64,000 bases of DNA. Source: Acanthosoma haemorrhoidale. Its lineage: Eukaryota; Arthropoda; Insecta; Hemiptera; Acanthosomatidae. The notes beneath the pieces were generated by a model. That model saw only the letters and a program-made list of their open reading frames with translations. It was not told where the DNA came from and did no database searches. Positions 1 through 11,640 of the stretch are shown here, one piece after another. Numbering within the stretch: the first letter of the stretch is position 1; every line of letters begins with the position of its first letter. The translations under genes and the position numbers were made by a program. The DNA lies in NCBI GenBank assembly GCA_930367205.1, contig OV884014.1, positions 111,117,138-111,181,137 on the forward strand. The letters run 5' to 3'.

Positions 1-225
1 TTTACACTCATAATCTTTATTAAACATGTGGAAACAGTGATAGATATGATCTGATCTAGAGGAGGGGAACTTATAATTATCTATAATTAAGAGGTGGCCA
101 CAACACCTGTATATAATGTAGCGATGCTACAGGAAATTAAAAAAAAAATTTGTAAATAGATTCGCCTGAGGATCTATAATTGTATATAATTATCTGTGAA
201 TTTAAAGGGGCTATGAAAAAGGGGG
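1..225. repeat. Fragments of a dispersed repeat
   Basis: Bases 1-110 resemble 50401-50495 in the same orientation; both end in an AAGAGGTGGCCACAA block. Bases 155-220 resemble 54205-54270 in inverted orientation. The two pieces therefore recur separately elsewhere in the window. The first piece may be the 3' end of the LTR-like block described at 49646-50493. No coding sequence is visible. A G-run follows at about 219-229. Confidence 0.5.
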
Positions 226-364
226 GGGGGAACCCATCTTATAAACAATAAAATAATTTGGTTTTTAAATTCTTTGATTGTTTATTTTCATGTTATCGTT
301 AACATTTGTTGTTTGTTTCGTTTTCCAACTTATATTCGTTTAACGCACACCAAAACCTTTAGGA

Positions 365-1795
365 TGTAACTAATGACACTTTTTTGATGTTCTGTTCTGT
401 CATCGCAAGCTTAAATTCATTCGAAGATATTCCATGACAGTAGGTAGTCATCGGAGATTACAATTAGCTTGGTCCACCATGTTCAAAAACCATCTACTCA
501 CTGAATCCAGTGAAATTTGCATCAATTTAATTTTAAAGCTTTTGATGAATTATTTAGCTCGTAAGTTAAAATGGACTAGAGGGAATTATCATTAGTGAGT
601 TAGTCGCAGTAGTGGCTAATAGATGGCGCAGCAATGCCGACATGGCCGGAAGTATCACCGCCAATATGACGAGGTTTGAATTGTTTTATTACAGTTTAAG
701 CTATTTCTCTCTTTAGGGGTCTCTAAGCATGCATTTATAATTGCTATAGACAAACGTGTGGTTGTTTATGGCTAATTTAAAACATAAAATCAATAATATT
801 AATTGCATTAATAAATATGATAATAATGATTATTACTCTCCTTCAGCCTCGTATGCTAAAATGGGTTGCTACTACCGCTTTAAAGCTACGAACACGGTGT
901 TAATGAAATGTCTAATGACTTTTCGCAAATACAGTTTATAGAAAGAACAAAACAGAAATTGAATGCAAAAAACCACAAAAGCTTATTAATTAATGTTTTA
1001 TGGAGACATCTTCAATATTTTACATTATTCTCCAATGTCAAGTGAGGTCTTCTTGTAAAATTACATCGTTTTATCTAGCATGGCTTCACAACGACTAGGC
1101 AGGCGGAAATTAAAAAAAAAAAATCAAGGAACCACTAGAAAGGTATGTAGTGAGTGATAGGTAATCCCTAGGGCTGGGATTTATATGTAATGGAAAAAGT
1201 AAAGTTGGATAAAAAAATAACGAGAATTTTATAATCACTGTTTGCTTTTTTTTTATTTCAATGGTGTAGTGCATCATGAGTTGCTGTTATCATGAGTTTT
1301 TCAGCAATAACAACACTGTTGTGTTACCTCAGCCACCGTATTTGACAGACATGGGTTCCTGCAACTTATTTTTGCTCCTGAAGATGAAAAGAACCTTGAA
1401 AAGACGACGTTTTGACACCATTGATGAGATAAAACAAGATTCGCTGAAGGAGCTAAGAGCTATATCGAAAAGTGAGTTTGACAAGTGGTTCGAAATTTGA
1501 AAAAAGCGCTGGCACAAGTGTATTATTATGTAGTATGAAATTGCTGTCGATAAATGGATAAAAAATTTTTAATATGATCAAAAATTCTCGTTACTTTCTG
1601 ATCGAATGAATATAACATATATGAACGAATATTAATTAACAGATGAAAATATGCATGAGGATATTTTCACAGAAATGTGAAACTAAAAATGAGAAACATG
1701 TGAAAACCAAAATGCAAAAACTGTAAGACCAGTTGTGAAAATCTTATAAACACAACAAATATGTTTAAACCTTAGGATGAAACAAATGTTAAAAA
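365..1795. repeat. Block A, left copy of a segmental duplication
   Basis: This block matches 17605-19349 in the same orientation, and its central and 3' part matches about 16330-17340 in inverted orientation. The left copy lacks about 175 bases that are present at 18236-18410 and has a shorter mariner insert. It joins directly to block R at about 1796. On the right the same two blocks are separated by about 2.4 kb, so this copy looks like a deletion derivative. Confidence 0.75.
1220..1591 (+). mobile_element. Mariner remnant, copy 1 (372 bp)
   Basis: The ends carry inverted ACGAGAATTTT-type termini with flanking TA dinucleotides, as expected for mariner. The surviving plus-strand coding sequence (about 1276-1540) gives the C-terminal part of a mariner transposase, with a shortened PPYL region followed by LKRTLKRRRFDTIDEIK and then a KRW tail. 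In the related copy at 18644-19147 the intervening catalytic-region sequence survives; here it is deleted after the HHELL-like start. It is inactive. Because its flanks are shared with copies 2 and 3, it was duplicated with block A rather than inserted independently. Confidence 0.8.
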
Positions 1796-2685
1796 GGCGG
1801 CTTCACGCTGGCTGTATTCTTCTTCAATCAATAGTTTTATAATGCTAAGAAAAACTAAAAGGGTCTTGAGCAGAAGTGTATACCTGCCTCGTCACTTCAT
1901 ACAAGTCACTGATGGTTCCCTGTTATTTTTAAGTAAGCGACCGCATCCCTCCAAGACCTCCCCACTTCCCAGAATCTTATCCTTTTCTTATACATACATG
2001 TCTCAGTTTTAGCCCCAGACCCCACTTGTGCCTAGAGCTTCCACCCAGTATGTAGTAACGTAACTCTTAATATTTGTATATACCAGTGTTTTGATTGTAC
2101 TTCATAATAAAGCTTTTCATTCTTTTCTTTTAAAAGACTCTCCTCTACAAAGATTATTTAACTAACAACTATCAATTCACTCTCGGGCATTATATGATGG
2201 ACTCAAAAATATTTATTGCTCTCTCGGCAAGGTCTTGATCGCTTCTAAACAGTCGCAAGTTATTGCCCCACGTTCATTGTTGTCTGGGTCTCTTCTGGAA
2301 GGATTTGAGGCAGACTGACACAGAAAATAGAAGAGGTTGCGTTTAATTGCAAACGGGCCTGTCTCAATTTGAATATCTATTTTCTAAATCTCATGTAGGG
2401 GGGGGGGGGGTGTCATTTCTTTCCCTGCCTCGAGCAAATAAGATGCCCAGCGACTGAAACCGCCGAGATCGGAAGTTGAACCTGACTGCACTGTTGGGTC
2501 CCATCTTACCCTGGACAGTGCAGAATCAGTCACAGTACTTACCACGGCTTTGTTTTGACTTCTACACGCTCAGACAATTTACTATTTACTAATTTACTAT
2601 CCAAAGTTGCTTTGATTAAAAGTAAGGACGTTTCTCGATTCATAGGGCATCAAATTGTAATCTTTTGTTTTAACTGTAATTGCAG
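1796..2685. repeat. Block R, copy 1
   Basis: It matches about 21718-22650, and its middle part matches 29405-29700. It begins inside what is, at 21.7 kb, the N-terminal coding part of a Tc1-like transposase on the minus strand (GCGGCTTCACGCTGG), and continues into flanking sequence with AATAAAGCTTTTC. A G-run lies at about 2399-2410. A 5S-like motif (ATCGGAAGTTGAAC) lies at about 2467-2480. Confidence 0.7.
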
Positions 2686-3442
2686 TGAATATGCAAGATG
2701 AGGGAACTTCATATTGATGATGACGGCGTCAGTTTGCTTCAGATAAGATGGCTTTCAGGCTGATCCAAGTAAATTTATTCGAAATGCCTATAAAATGACA
2801 AGACTCTGATTTCACTTAGTAAAAAAGTAGTCAGAACCGGGAATATGTCTGACTTCCATTTGATTGTAAGTCACCATTTAGTAGTTTGGTTATATTTGCC
2901 ATTGTTTTTGTTTTAGTAGTGGAGATGTACTTGAATGCTAAGTTTAAAGCAAGGCCCTGATCTGACTTCAGTAAGATTTTTCAGCAGAAACAGTTCAACC
3001 AGCAAACCTCCGAAGTGATGAAGATGTAATTTTGGATGTTGAGGTGTTTTTGAAGCTTAAGTGGCAATGCAAGTGAAACTTTAGGCGAAGAGTTTTGAAT
3101 TTTAATATTGACATTTCAGCTTCAGAAGGGATTGTTGAAACTTTAGTTTTAAATGCAGTCATTGCTGCAGAATTCTGTGAATTATCCCCTTTGTTCTAAA
3201 ATGGCAGATTCTCGGAAGTTGATAGTAATAGCAGTTTTAGATGAAAGCAGTTGGATGTATTATTTTATATTATATTGTATGTATGAATATAAAATATGAA
3301 ATATTTATAAAATATAAAATGAAATTTGTATTGTTTTATTACTGCTTCATAGAAATAACAATTGCTTAATAGAGGGAAAGTAATTATGAACTTGATTGAG
3401 ATAGGATTTAAGAATATTTAACAGCAATTAAAAATAAATTAT

Positions 3443-3448
3443 TTTATT
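3443..3448 (-). terminator. Poly(A) signal of left gene copy
   Basis: AATAAA on the minus strand, about 130 bases past the stop codon at 3577. It is matched by the signal at the equivalent place in the right copy. Confidence 0.55.
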
Positions 3449-3576
3449 TGAATAGGTTATGTACAAAGTAGCTTAACAACTTAAAATCAATAATTATACA
3501 AAATTTACATATATAAAATTTTTACAAGAAGGTTATTCATAAGAATTTCGATAAAAACATTACTTGAACAAAAGTC

Positions 3577-6192
3577 TTAACAATAGCAGGTCATGGAGCC
3601 ATAATTATTTTCACCTGTAAACATAAAAAAAAGTAATTAAAGAAATGAAATGTAGTGGTCAATTTAAATTTTTAAACATTTTGCAAGTTTAATAATAATT
3701 ATTCTTACGTTATCAAGGATAATTAAAAAGGGTTAGTATAATACTTGCCCGCTAACTCATAATACAGAAGAGAAAATTGATAAATATCATTTGATAAAAT
3801 AAATATGTAATTTTATTTTTTGGTGGACTGGATTCGAAAGGAGATATAGAGTTTAAGAGATTTGAAACTAGGAAGAGTGTGTGATACGGAAAGGAATATA
3901 GTTCCAAAGAGACGATGATTCTAATCAGAAAAATATTGTCAAATATTCAAATAAAAGAAATTTGAAAATGTGCGCTGAATTGTGAGATTGAATAACACAG
4001 TAGAAGAAGGAGTTACTGAGCAGGTTAACGATAGTCATTTCAACTCAGAAGTGGAAAAAGGTAGCATGGTTCCGAAGATAAATCATTGGGAACAATTTAT
4101 CTAAAGTAACAAAACTAATTATTAGGAATTGTTTTTGATGCAGAGATTGGATCTTCGTTCTTGATGGTAAGTGATCTGACCCTCTCAGCTGTCATCATTT
4201 GAGAGTTCTTTATTAAACAGAAGATTATTTGACCAAGACAAATATAAAATAAATGACATTTGTTTCAACGTAATTTATCATTGTTGTCAAATAGCCTATG
4301 AATGTTTTCGTCATGAGAAAGCATTTGAATTCACAAAAGTGAAGTTGAATTCATGAAACATGATTTATGACATAAATATGGATTGAGGGAAAAACTTTAT
4401 CTGAGTGGTCAAGTTGGCCAATAATTGTTTCACCTTCCTATTGAATTTGTGGTAGATGGGCCTATACAATTATATTGCCCTGAAGTATTTAAGAACATTG
4501 AGTGAACAGTTGAACAAGTCAATATTAAATTTTAAAAAATCTCTAAATGGAACTTCCACAAAATCGTTTGGGTGCTCCATCAATTGCAGATCCAAACCAG
4601 ATTAAAAAAATGTCCTTTTTAATAACTTCAGTGCGATTTCACTGTTGAATTACTTTAACATCGAGAATTTATTTATTTTTTTCATTAGTGATATCAAACT
4701 AATGGTAAAGGGTTGTAGGGGCTATTGTTTATAGGCGGGGCCGAAAATAAGCCAAATTAGGCATAGACATTTAAACGGTAAATATAATTTCTGAATGAGA
4801 CTACATCTCTTGAAAACATTGACACGCCTACTTAAGGGGGTCGAGTCAAAATATCAGGTGCAAATGTGGGCGGAGTTAAAAAAATTACACCGTATAAGCC
4901 CCGCCCATTTTATATCGTAACACTTCCTAGAACTAACAATCACCGCCGGTTACAAACTGAGTGAGATTGTCACTTGTAATGAACTTAAAATAATTGAATT
5001 AAATAATTAATTTAAAATTACCTGTTAAAAACTCAGGGGCTTCATCTACCTCCCAGATAATGGGCAAGTCGACAGTCTTAGCTCTTTTCCTTCTTGTCGC
5101 TGGCAACGAGGGCTCTTCTTCGACCTCCCAGATGATGGGTAATCTTTCCTTAAATCCTTTCCATGGTATGTACTCTATTCGAAAAAGAAAAATACATGAA
5201 CAGTCAGACTAAAGAAATTAAATAATTGTTAGCCAAAGAAACAAAACTTCCTACTCCTCGGTCAACGACACAATCGTAAGTTTGCGACATTTTTTCCCAA
5301 TATACTACAATGCAAAAAGTATGTTTGTATTTGTTAATAGTTTGTCTGCATTTAAGGCCATCATTAATTATTTAGGACCGGAGATCATGAGGTCCAGGGT
5401 TTGAACCTGTCACTGCATTTTATTCTTTAGCTATTAATTAATAAATTACATATAACCATCAATAATAACTAATAAAAATGTAATAAAATGATTTAAAATA
5501 CGCTCAGATTGTAGTAAATCATTATTTACCTGTCGTTGGCATTGCGGGGGGCCCTTCTTTTACCTCCCAGATCGTGGGCAATCTGTCCTTTTTCACACTT
5601 TTCCCTCGAGCGTACTCTGTTAAACAAGGAAAAATACATGAAAAATTTGATTTAAAATAAATAAATATAATAATAAAATGAATGAAACTTATTTTATAAT
5701 AAAAGAAAAATGACTTTTCGCCAGATATCACGAAATAAATATGCTATCTCATCATGCGAATTGGTGGGAATCTTAAACTTGCAAGTAACCAATTGAAAGT
5801 GTGATAATGTTCACAACAGACACTTTAAAGAATAAAACATTAAAATCCTCCCTCCCCTCCATTTCCACGTCCCGTCATTAAATGTGTTCAATACTTGCTA
5901 TGACAAACAAATAAATAGTACGTATCTATTTAGAATATTTCATAAATAAAACTATCCAACAAGTATTTTTATAAAAATAAATCCTATCAACAACCGGCAA
6001 GAGACTAGGGAGACATATCCACCCCTCTCCAATTCCGACATGCGCATTGAAAGGTTCACTCTTGCTTGGGTCACCTACGGACTCAGTGTAAATAGTGTAT
6101 TTGATCAAATAAGAACAATACATACCTTCAGCTATGGCGATGAACTCCTTCACCGACATCCCTTGGAAGTAATGTACTTTGCACCACCACAT
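3577..6192 (-). CDS. Unrecognised four-exon gene with repeated IWEV motif, left copy
   Basis: I do not recognise this protein. Exons on the minus strand are 6192-6126, 5616-5530, 5174-5022 and 3614-3577. They total 345 nt and give 114 residues plus stop. Every intron starts GT and ends AG, and all three junctions are phase 1. The start is the ATG that opens with MWWCKVHYFQG. Exons 2 and 3 share an E-Y start and together hold three copies of L-P-x-I-W-E-V-x-E, in order near residues 35, 63 and 89. A basic stretch (RRKRAK) lies at about 79-84. The last exon ends ...MTCYC, a C-x-C terminus. There is no signal peptide or membrane segment. Six residues differ from the right copy (V18I, M50T, T54I, S100F, K105N, D107Y, right to left). 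Function is unknown. Confidence 0.6.
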
Positions 6193-6360
6193 CTTGAAAG
6201 AGAAGAGCGACTGTCTGCTGGCACTGCTGGGCACGGTATGCCAAAAACCCTAAACCTTCCTCCTGTTGTCAACTCTCATTGAATAGATGTCGCCACTGTC
6301 GCACACAGTGCTGCCAACACTCTTGCAAATGGCGGCCATTTTATTAAACTTTTTTTTGTT
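6193..6360 (-). promoter_or_regulatory. Putative 5' region of left gene copy
   Basis: The sequence upstream of the left ATG is conserved in the right copy (11470-11640). It contains a YY1-like core, AAATGGCGGCCATTTT, at about 6329-6344. No TATA box is evident. The placement upstream of both genes supports a promoter or 5' UTR, but this is inference. Confidence 0.35.
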
Positions 6361-7084
6361 TCAATCTTGTTTTTTTTTTTAGAGGGGACATCTCAGAAAA
6401 TAAACCATGATAAGAATTGAGTAAAGAAATTACTAAAATCGTTTACTTTATTTAGACCTAATTTGGAGGGTAAAGAGTAATCACAATCTCAATTGGAATA
6501 GTAATTAATTGAAAATGGATAAAACAAATATTACTCCAATTTATTGACTATTGATTATAGGGTAGAAAATTATTTATTTATTATATAACTTCATAATACA
6601 TCCCAATAACAACAAATATCCATTTTCCCCTAGTATTGCAGCACACTTTATGGATTTCTGTGATATTAATTATAGTTTGATAATAAGTAGCCAAGACGTC
6701 CTCAATTGGAAGATTAACCTGATGAATAAGTGGGGTGAGATAATCTATGTGATTGGAGGTCACTATGTTATATGTTAGTCTAAGTATACTAATGTTAGCA
6801 AAGTATTAGTGTAGACGATCAGTTGATACTCCAGTATTACTTAAGTATGTCTACTTTATTAAGCCTATCAGCAAATGATTCAGAGGTTACATAAAACAAA
6901 ATGAATTTGTCATCGGAATGTAAACAATCTGATGTTTAAATATCCCTTCACTATCATTTTTTATTTTGTGTTGGACAACTTAATCAGCTAGGTCAAAATA
7001 GTGGGCTGGTGATTTGTTTTTCGCCTGTCATATTGGGAATAATAATAATTAGTATGTGTAAATAAATTATTACTATAAGTTACT

Positions 7085-7235
7085 AAAGTAAACAGTCTCT
7101 CAGCTGTCATGGCTGACGTCATGACTCATCGATGACGTAGTCTAGTTACCTGCTCGGGGTCTCCCTTATCTTTATATCTGGGCTGGCAAATATTCCAAAA
7201 TTAATTACACCCACTTGGCGATCGTATTTTCAATC
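7085..7235 (+). promoter_or_regulatory. CRE/AP-1-like unit, copy 1
   Basis: A 150-bp unit containing TGACGTCA (7114-7121), TGACTCA (7122-7128) and a second ATGACGTAG, all within about 27 bases, followed by a CTCGGGGTCTCCC block and a TTGGCGATCGTATT edge. The unit recurs at 7850-7995 (inverted), 9855-10005 (direct) and partly at 10965-11015 (inverted). The motifs match CREB/ATF and AP-1 consensus sites; binding is not shown. Confidence 0.5.
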
Positions 7236-7239
7236 CTTC

Positions 7240-7620
7240 TTCAACTTGAAAAGAAAACTTGGGAGGCCTTCGGCCCTTTTACATTCACAAAGGTGAACTG
7301 TTCCAGAGCTGATATCCCATCGCCTAAGAGGCCTCCCTAATTTCCTCGACTAAATGTTGTAAAATCAGTTTGATCCATATAAAATAAACACTTTGAGGGA
7401 AGGTATTCTGTTTTACTATTTATTTCAAAATGCACAGTGCAGTGCAGCTATTGTGGGTTTTACTGTAGACTTTAGAGCATGAAGCCAATATTCTAGTCAA
7501 CCACATGGCATTTTGGTTGGTCTAAACAGCACCAAACTTGGTCATGAACCAAAGCCCTAGAGGTGGTATACCTAAAGTAACTTAATGTCTGGCTATAGTA
7601 TTAAAAAAAAAAAAATTAGT
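7240..7620. repeat. Block E, left copy
   Basis: It matches about 10570-10920 in inverted orientation, including a GGGAGGCCTTCGGCCC block, a short internal inverted GGGAGGCC/GGCCTCCC pair and a GTGCAGTGCAGCTATTGTG segment. In the right copy an open frame of about 100 codons runs through it (10802-11107), but it is not preserved on the left, so I do not call a gene. Confidence 0.6.
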
Positions 7621-7649
7621 CAATTTTCAAGTCATTTTGTTATTATTAT

Positions 7650-7700
7650 ACAAAATTAGACACTGTCTTGGAGGTAGATGAAGTCACTGAGTTCTTTTTT
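7650..7700 (+). pseudogene. Fragment of a third gene copy (plus strand)
   Basis: The stretch encodes DTVLEVDEVTEF, related to the last motif of exon 3 in the intact gene (IIWEVDEAPE). It is the mirror image of the longer fragment at 10140-10290. No splice acceptor or other exons are recognisable here. Confidence 0.5.
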
Positions 7701-7849
7701 TAAAATTAAAAATTATACAATAACTTACAACTTTATGAACAAAAAAAACAATTCTTTTTTACAAACATTTTTTCTGTATTATTAGCAATTATCATTGATG
7801 ATGATATTTATATGTATATTTCATTTGACCAATTCATTTTATTTCTTTA

Positions 7850-7995
7850 ATACGATCGCCAAGTGAGTGTAATTAATTTTGGAATATTTGCCAGCCCAGC
7901 TATAGAAATAAGGGAGACCCCGAGCAGGTAAATTGACTACGTCATCGATGAGTCATGACGTCAGCCATGACAGCTGAGAGACTGTTTACTTTATA
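7850..7995 (-). promoter_or_regulatory. CRE/AP-1-like unit, copy 2 (inverted)
   Basis: Reverse complement of the unit at 7085-7235, keeping TGAGTCA and TGACGTCA side by side. With copy 1 it flanks block E in inverted orientation, making each arm internally symmetrical. Confidence 0.5.
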
Positions 7996-7999
7996 GACT

Positions 8000-8640
8000 G
8001 TTTACTTTAGTAACATATAGTAATAATTTATTTACACAAACTAATTAATATTATTCCCAATATGACAGGCGAAAAACTAATCACAAGCCAGCTATTTTGA
8101 CCTAGCTGATTAAGTTGTCCAACACAGAATAAAACAAGATAGTGCAGGGATATTTAAACATCGGCAAAGACTAACATCGTTTTCCTATTAGCTGAGATGA
8201 AGGACTTAAATAGCAATACTCCACCATTGTAGAATATAGTCAATTAGAATATAGAAAAAACAATATTGCTGCATACAATGGTGCAGGACTTGAAAGTGCA
8301 CATAACGATAAATTGCAAATACTGTGTTTAATTCATTGACTGTCTGAAATTCCAGTCCAAAATGATATTTTGAAAAACTGTAATATATTAGGCAGCGAAA
8401 ATAGCAGAATATCCCCACCAATCTTCGTGTCATTCAATACTTATTTGGCTAAGCAAAAGACAATTCAAGAAAACAACTGGCATTATGAAACTACTTGCAG
8501 AATTAATATCACTGAAATCCATAAAGTGTGCTGCAATACTCGGCAAAATGGAGATTTATTGTTATTGGGATTGATTATGATGTTATATAATAAATAAATA
8601 ATTTGCCACCCTATAATAAATAGTCAATAAATTTGAAAAT
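8000..8640. repeat. Block D, left inner arm of P1
   Basis: It matches about 9305-9850 in inverted orientation and 11020-11300 in direct orientation. It starts after the CRE unit with a CCTAGCTGATTAAGTTGTCC segment. Small open frames on both strands are mirror products of the repeat and are not called. Confidence 0.65.
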
Positions 8641-9304
8641 ATTTGTTTTATCCATTTTCAAATAATTACTATTCCAATTGAAATTGTCCCTGCAAATTTG
8701 GCTACTTGTAAAAATTGTTTAGTTGTAAATGTTGTTTAGTTATTGATTGTAAGCCGTACTGTCCTATTTAAATGAAATATTTTGTTTTCAAGTGCTGTTA
8801 AATATTCTTACCTCTAACACACTGCGACCATACAGCAGTTCATAATTACCTTTCCTTTATTAAGCATTTATAAAAAAGTTAATCATTTATTTTAGTTTTC
8901 AAAACTCTACATGGTTAAAGATGAAAAATATTTTTCACTTTTGCCCTAATAGTCCCTCCCCACTAGCTCTCGTAGTCCTAAAAAGTGGTGATTTGTTTTT
9001 GTCTTACAGATATTGACATAACATGATTACTTGTTACTCATAGACAGTGCGCAGAAGTGTCTGCAATATGACTCAGCAGACCTTCCTTTAGAAGATAGGG
9101 TTTGTAGCCTATATCAATTTATCAATTTGAGTTTATGCTAAATAATATGTGCGCCTATAAATTTGAAACGCAATGAAATAAAAAAAAACACACATTATTT
9201 TAGGACATTAACCCTTAACAATAACAAATAAGTATGTCTATGTGACAAAAAAGGCAATATCGTTGGAACCTACTGAATTTGTTAGTGATTTCGTAAAAAT
9301 ATTT
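8641..9304. other. Unpaired core of P1
   Basis: This is the spacer between the inner inverted arms. About 8690-8880 resembles the sequence after the stop codon in the right gene copy (14570-14730, sharing AAGTGCTGTTAAATATTCTTA), so the centre seems to hold a gene 3' end remnant. I see no gene in the rest. Confidence 0.5.
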
Positions 9305-9850
9305 AACAGCACTTGAAAATCTCAATTTTGCCGAGTATTGCAGCACACTTTATGGATTTCAGTGATATTAATTCTGCAAGTAGTTTCATAATGCCAGTTG
9401 TTTTCTTGAATTGTCTTTTGCTTAGCCAAATAAGTATTGAATGACACGAAGATTGGTGGGGATATTCTACTATTGCCTCTGCCTAATATGTTAAAGTTTT
9501 TCTAAATATCATTTTGGACTGGAATTTCATACAGAAAATGAATTAAACACAGCATTTGCAATTTATCGTTATGTGCACTTTCAAGTCCTGCACCATTGTA
9601 TTCAGCAATATTGTTTTTTCTATATTCTAAGTGACTATATTCTACAATGGTGGAGTATTGCTATTTAAGTCCTTCATCTCAGCTAATACGGAAACGATGT
9701 TAGTCTTTTCCGATGTTTAAATATCCCTGCACTATCTTGTTTTATTTTGTGTTGGACAACTTAATCAGCTAGGTCAAAACAGCTGTGATTTCTTTTTCGC
9801 CTGTCATATTGGGAAGAATAGTAATTAGTTTGTGTAAATAAATTATTACT
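9305..9850. repeat. Block D, right inner arm of P1
   Basis: Inverted partner of 8000-8640, including the mirrored TGCAGCACACTTTATGG segment. That segment also occurs near 6650. Confidence 0.65.
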
Positions 9851-9854
9851 ATAT

Positions 9855-10005
9855 GTTCCTAAAGTAAACAGTCTCTCAGCTGTCATGGCAGACGTCATGA
9901 CTCATCGATGACGTAGTCAATTTACCTGCTCGGGGTCTCCCTTATCTTTATACCTGGGCTGGCAAATATTCCAAAATTAAAAACACCCACTTGGCGATCG
10001 TATTA
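9855..10005 (+). promoter_or_regulatory. CRE/AP-1-like unit, copy 3
   Basis: Direct copy of the 7085 unit. The first CRE is altered (AGACGTCA), while TGACTCA and ATGACGTAG are kept. A partial inverted copy lies at 10965-11015. Confidence 0.45.
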
Positions 10006-10139
10006 AAGAAATAAAATGAATTGGTCAAATGAAATATACATATAAATATCATCATCAATGATAATTGATAATAATACAGAACAAATGGATTTTTTTGTGT
10101 TTGATTTGAAGAATTGTTTTTTTTTTGTTCATAAAGTTG

Positions 10140-10560
10140 TAGGTTATTGTATAATTTTTAACTTAAAAAAAATTAACCTATTTTTAGGAACTCAGTGACT
10201 TCATCTACCTCCAAGACAGTGTCTAATTTGTCCATCTTAGCTGTTTTCCTTGGTGCACACTATTTGAAAAATAAAACTCACATGAACAGAATATTGAAGG
10301 AAAGTGAATAATTTTATTCAAAGAAAAAAAAAGGCACATTTGTCAATTTGCGATATTTTTTCAGAATGTCCGGGCGATGACCGGAGATCATAAGGCCAGG
10401 ATTTGAACCCTAGTCCTGAAACTGCATTTTATTACCTAGCTAATAATTAATAAATTACATTTCACAATCATTAATAACTAATACAAATGTAAGAAAGTAT
10501 GTCACAAAATAACCTAAAAATTAAACTTTATGAATAATTTTTTTTTTTAATACTATAGCT
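10140..10560 (-). pseudogene. Decayed third copy of the IWEV gene
   Basis: On the minus strand a stretch at about 10255-10185 encodes CAPRKTAKMDKLDTVLEVDE, aligning with the second half of exon 3 in the intact copies. The splice acceptor has changed: the AG before the exon is lost, so the surviving AG belongs to the old exon. About 10370-10500 matches intron 2 of the intact genes, including a tRNA-like B-box region. Exons 1, 2 and 4 are not seen. Confidence 0.55.
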
Positions 10561-11469
10561 AGGCATTAAGTTACTTTAGGTATACCACCTCCAGGGCTTT
10601 GGTTCATGACCAAGTTTGGTGCTGTTTAGACCAACCAAAATGCCATGTGGTTGACTAGAATGTTGGCTTCATGATCTAAAGTCTACGGTAAAACCCACAA
10701 TAGCTGCACTGCACTGTGCATTTTGAAATAAATAGTAAAACAGAATACCTTCCCTCAGAGTGTTTATTTTACATAGATCAAACTGATTTAACAATATTTA
10801 GTTGAGGAAACTAGGGAGGCCTCTCAGGCGATGGGATATCAGCTCTGAAACAGTTCACCTTTGTGAATGTAAAAAGGGCCGAAGGCCTCCCAAGTTTTCT
10901 TTTCAAGTTGAAGTTAACTTCAGGTTTAAACCTGAATTGTTGTTGTGTGAGACAGGATTGAAAATACGAGTGATGACGTCAGCCATGACAGCTGAGAGAC
11001 TGTTTACTTTAGTAACTTATAGTAATAATTTATTTACACAAACTAATTACTATTGTTCTCAATATGACAGGCGAAAAACAAATCACAAGGCAGCTATTTT
11101 GACCTAGCTGATTAAGTTGTCCAACACAGAATAAAACAAGATAGTGCAGGGATATTTAAACATCGGAAAAGACTAACATCGTTTTCGTATTAGCTGAGAT
11201 GAAGAACTTAAATAGCAATACTCCACCATTGTAGAATATAGTCACTTAGAATATGGAAAAAACAATATTGCTGCATACAATGGTGCAGGAGGAACTGGAA
11301 TAATATTTGTTTTATCCATTTTCAATTAATTACTATTACAATTGAAATTCTAATTACTCTTCACCCTCCAAATTAGGTCTAAAGAAAGCAAACGATTTTA
11401 GTAAATTCTTTACTCAATTCTTATCATGGTTTATTTTCTGAGATGTCCCCTCTAAAAAAAAAACAAGAT

Positions 11470-11640
11470 TGAAACAGAAAAAAGTTTAATAAAATGGCCG
11501 CCGTTTGCAAGAGTGTTGGTAACACTGTGTGCGACAGTGGCGACATCTATTCAATGAGAGTTGACAACAGGAGGAAGGTTTAGGGTTTTTGGCATACCGT
11601 GCCCAGCAGTGCCAGCAGACAGTCGCTCTTCTCTTTCAAG
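11470..11640 (+). promoter_or_regulatory. Putative 5' region of right gene copy
   Basis: Conserved counterpart of 6193-6360, with AAAATGGCCGCCGTTTGC at about 11491-11508 (YY1-like core, one change from the left copy). An upstream in-frame GTG at 11599 is open to the ATG at 11641 but is not a plausible start. Confidence 0.35.

Larger units (their letters stand above)
2938..7840. repeat. P1 palindrome, left arm
   Basis: The arm reads, in reverse complement, as about 10010-15172. The axis is near 9.0 kb. It contains the minus-strand copy of the four-exon gene, a block of promoter-like sequence, and the CRE-containing unit at 7085-7235. The arms are clearly homologous over most of their length but carry indels; for example intron 1 is about 240 bases shorter here. 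About 6570-6910 matches the other arm poorly. Confidence 0.8.

Noticed and set aside
6040..6282. 80-codon ORF preserved on both P1 arms (mirror at 11551-11793)
   Set aside because: It is antisense to exon 1 and intron 1 of the unknown gene; its preservation follows from the arm identity.
11599..11640. Upstream start for exon 1 of the right gene copy
   Set aside because: The codon is GTG, not ATG; the first ATG is at 11641.
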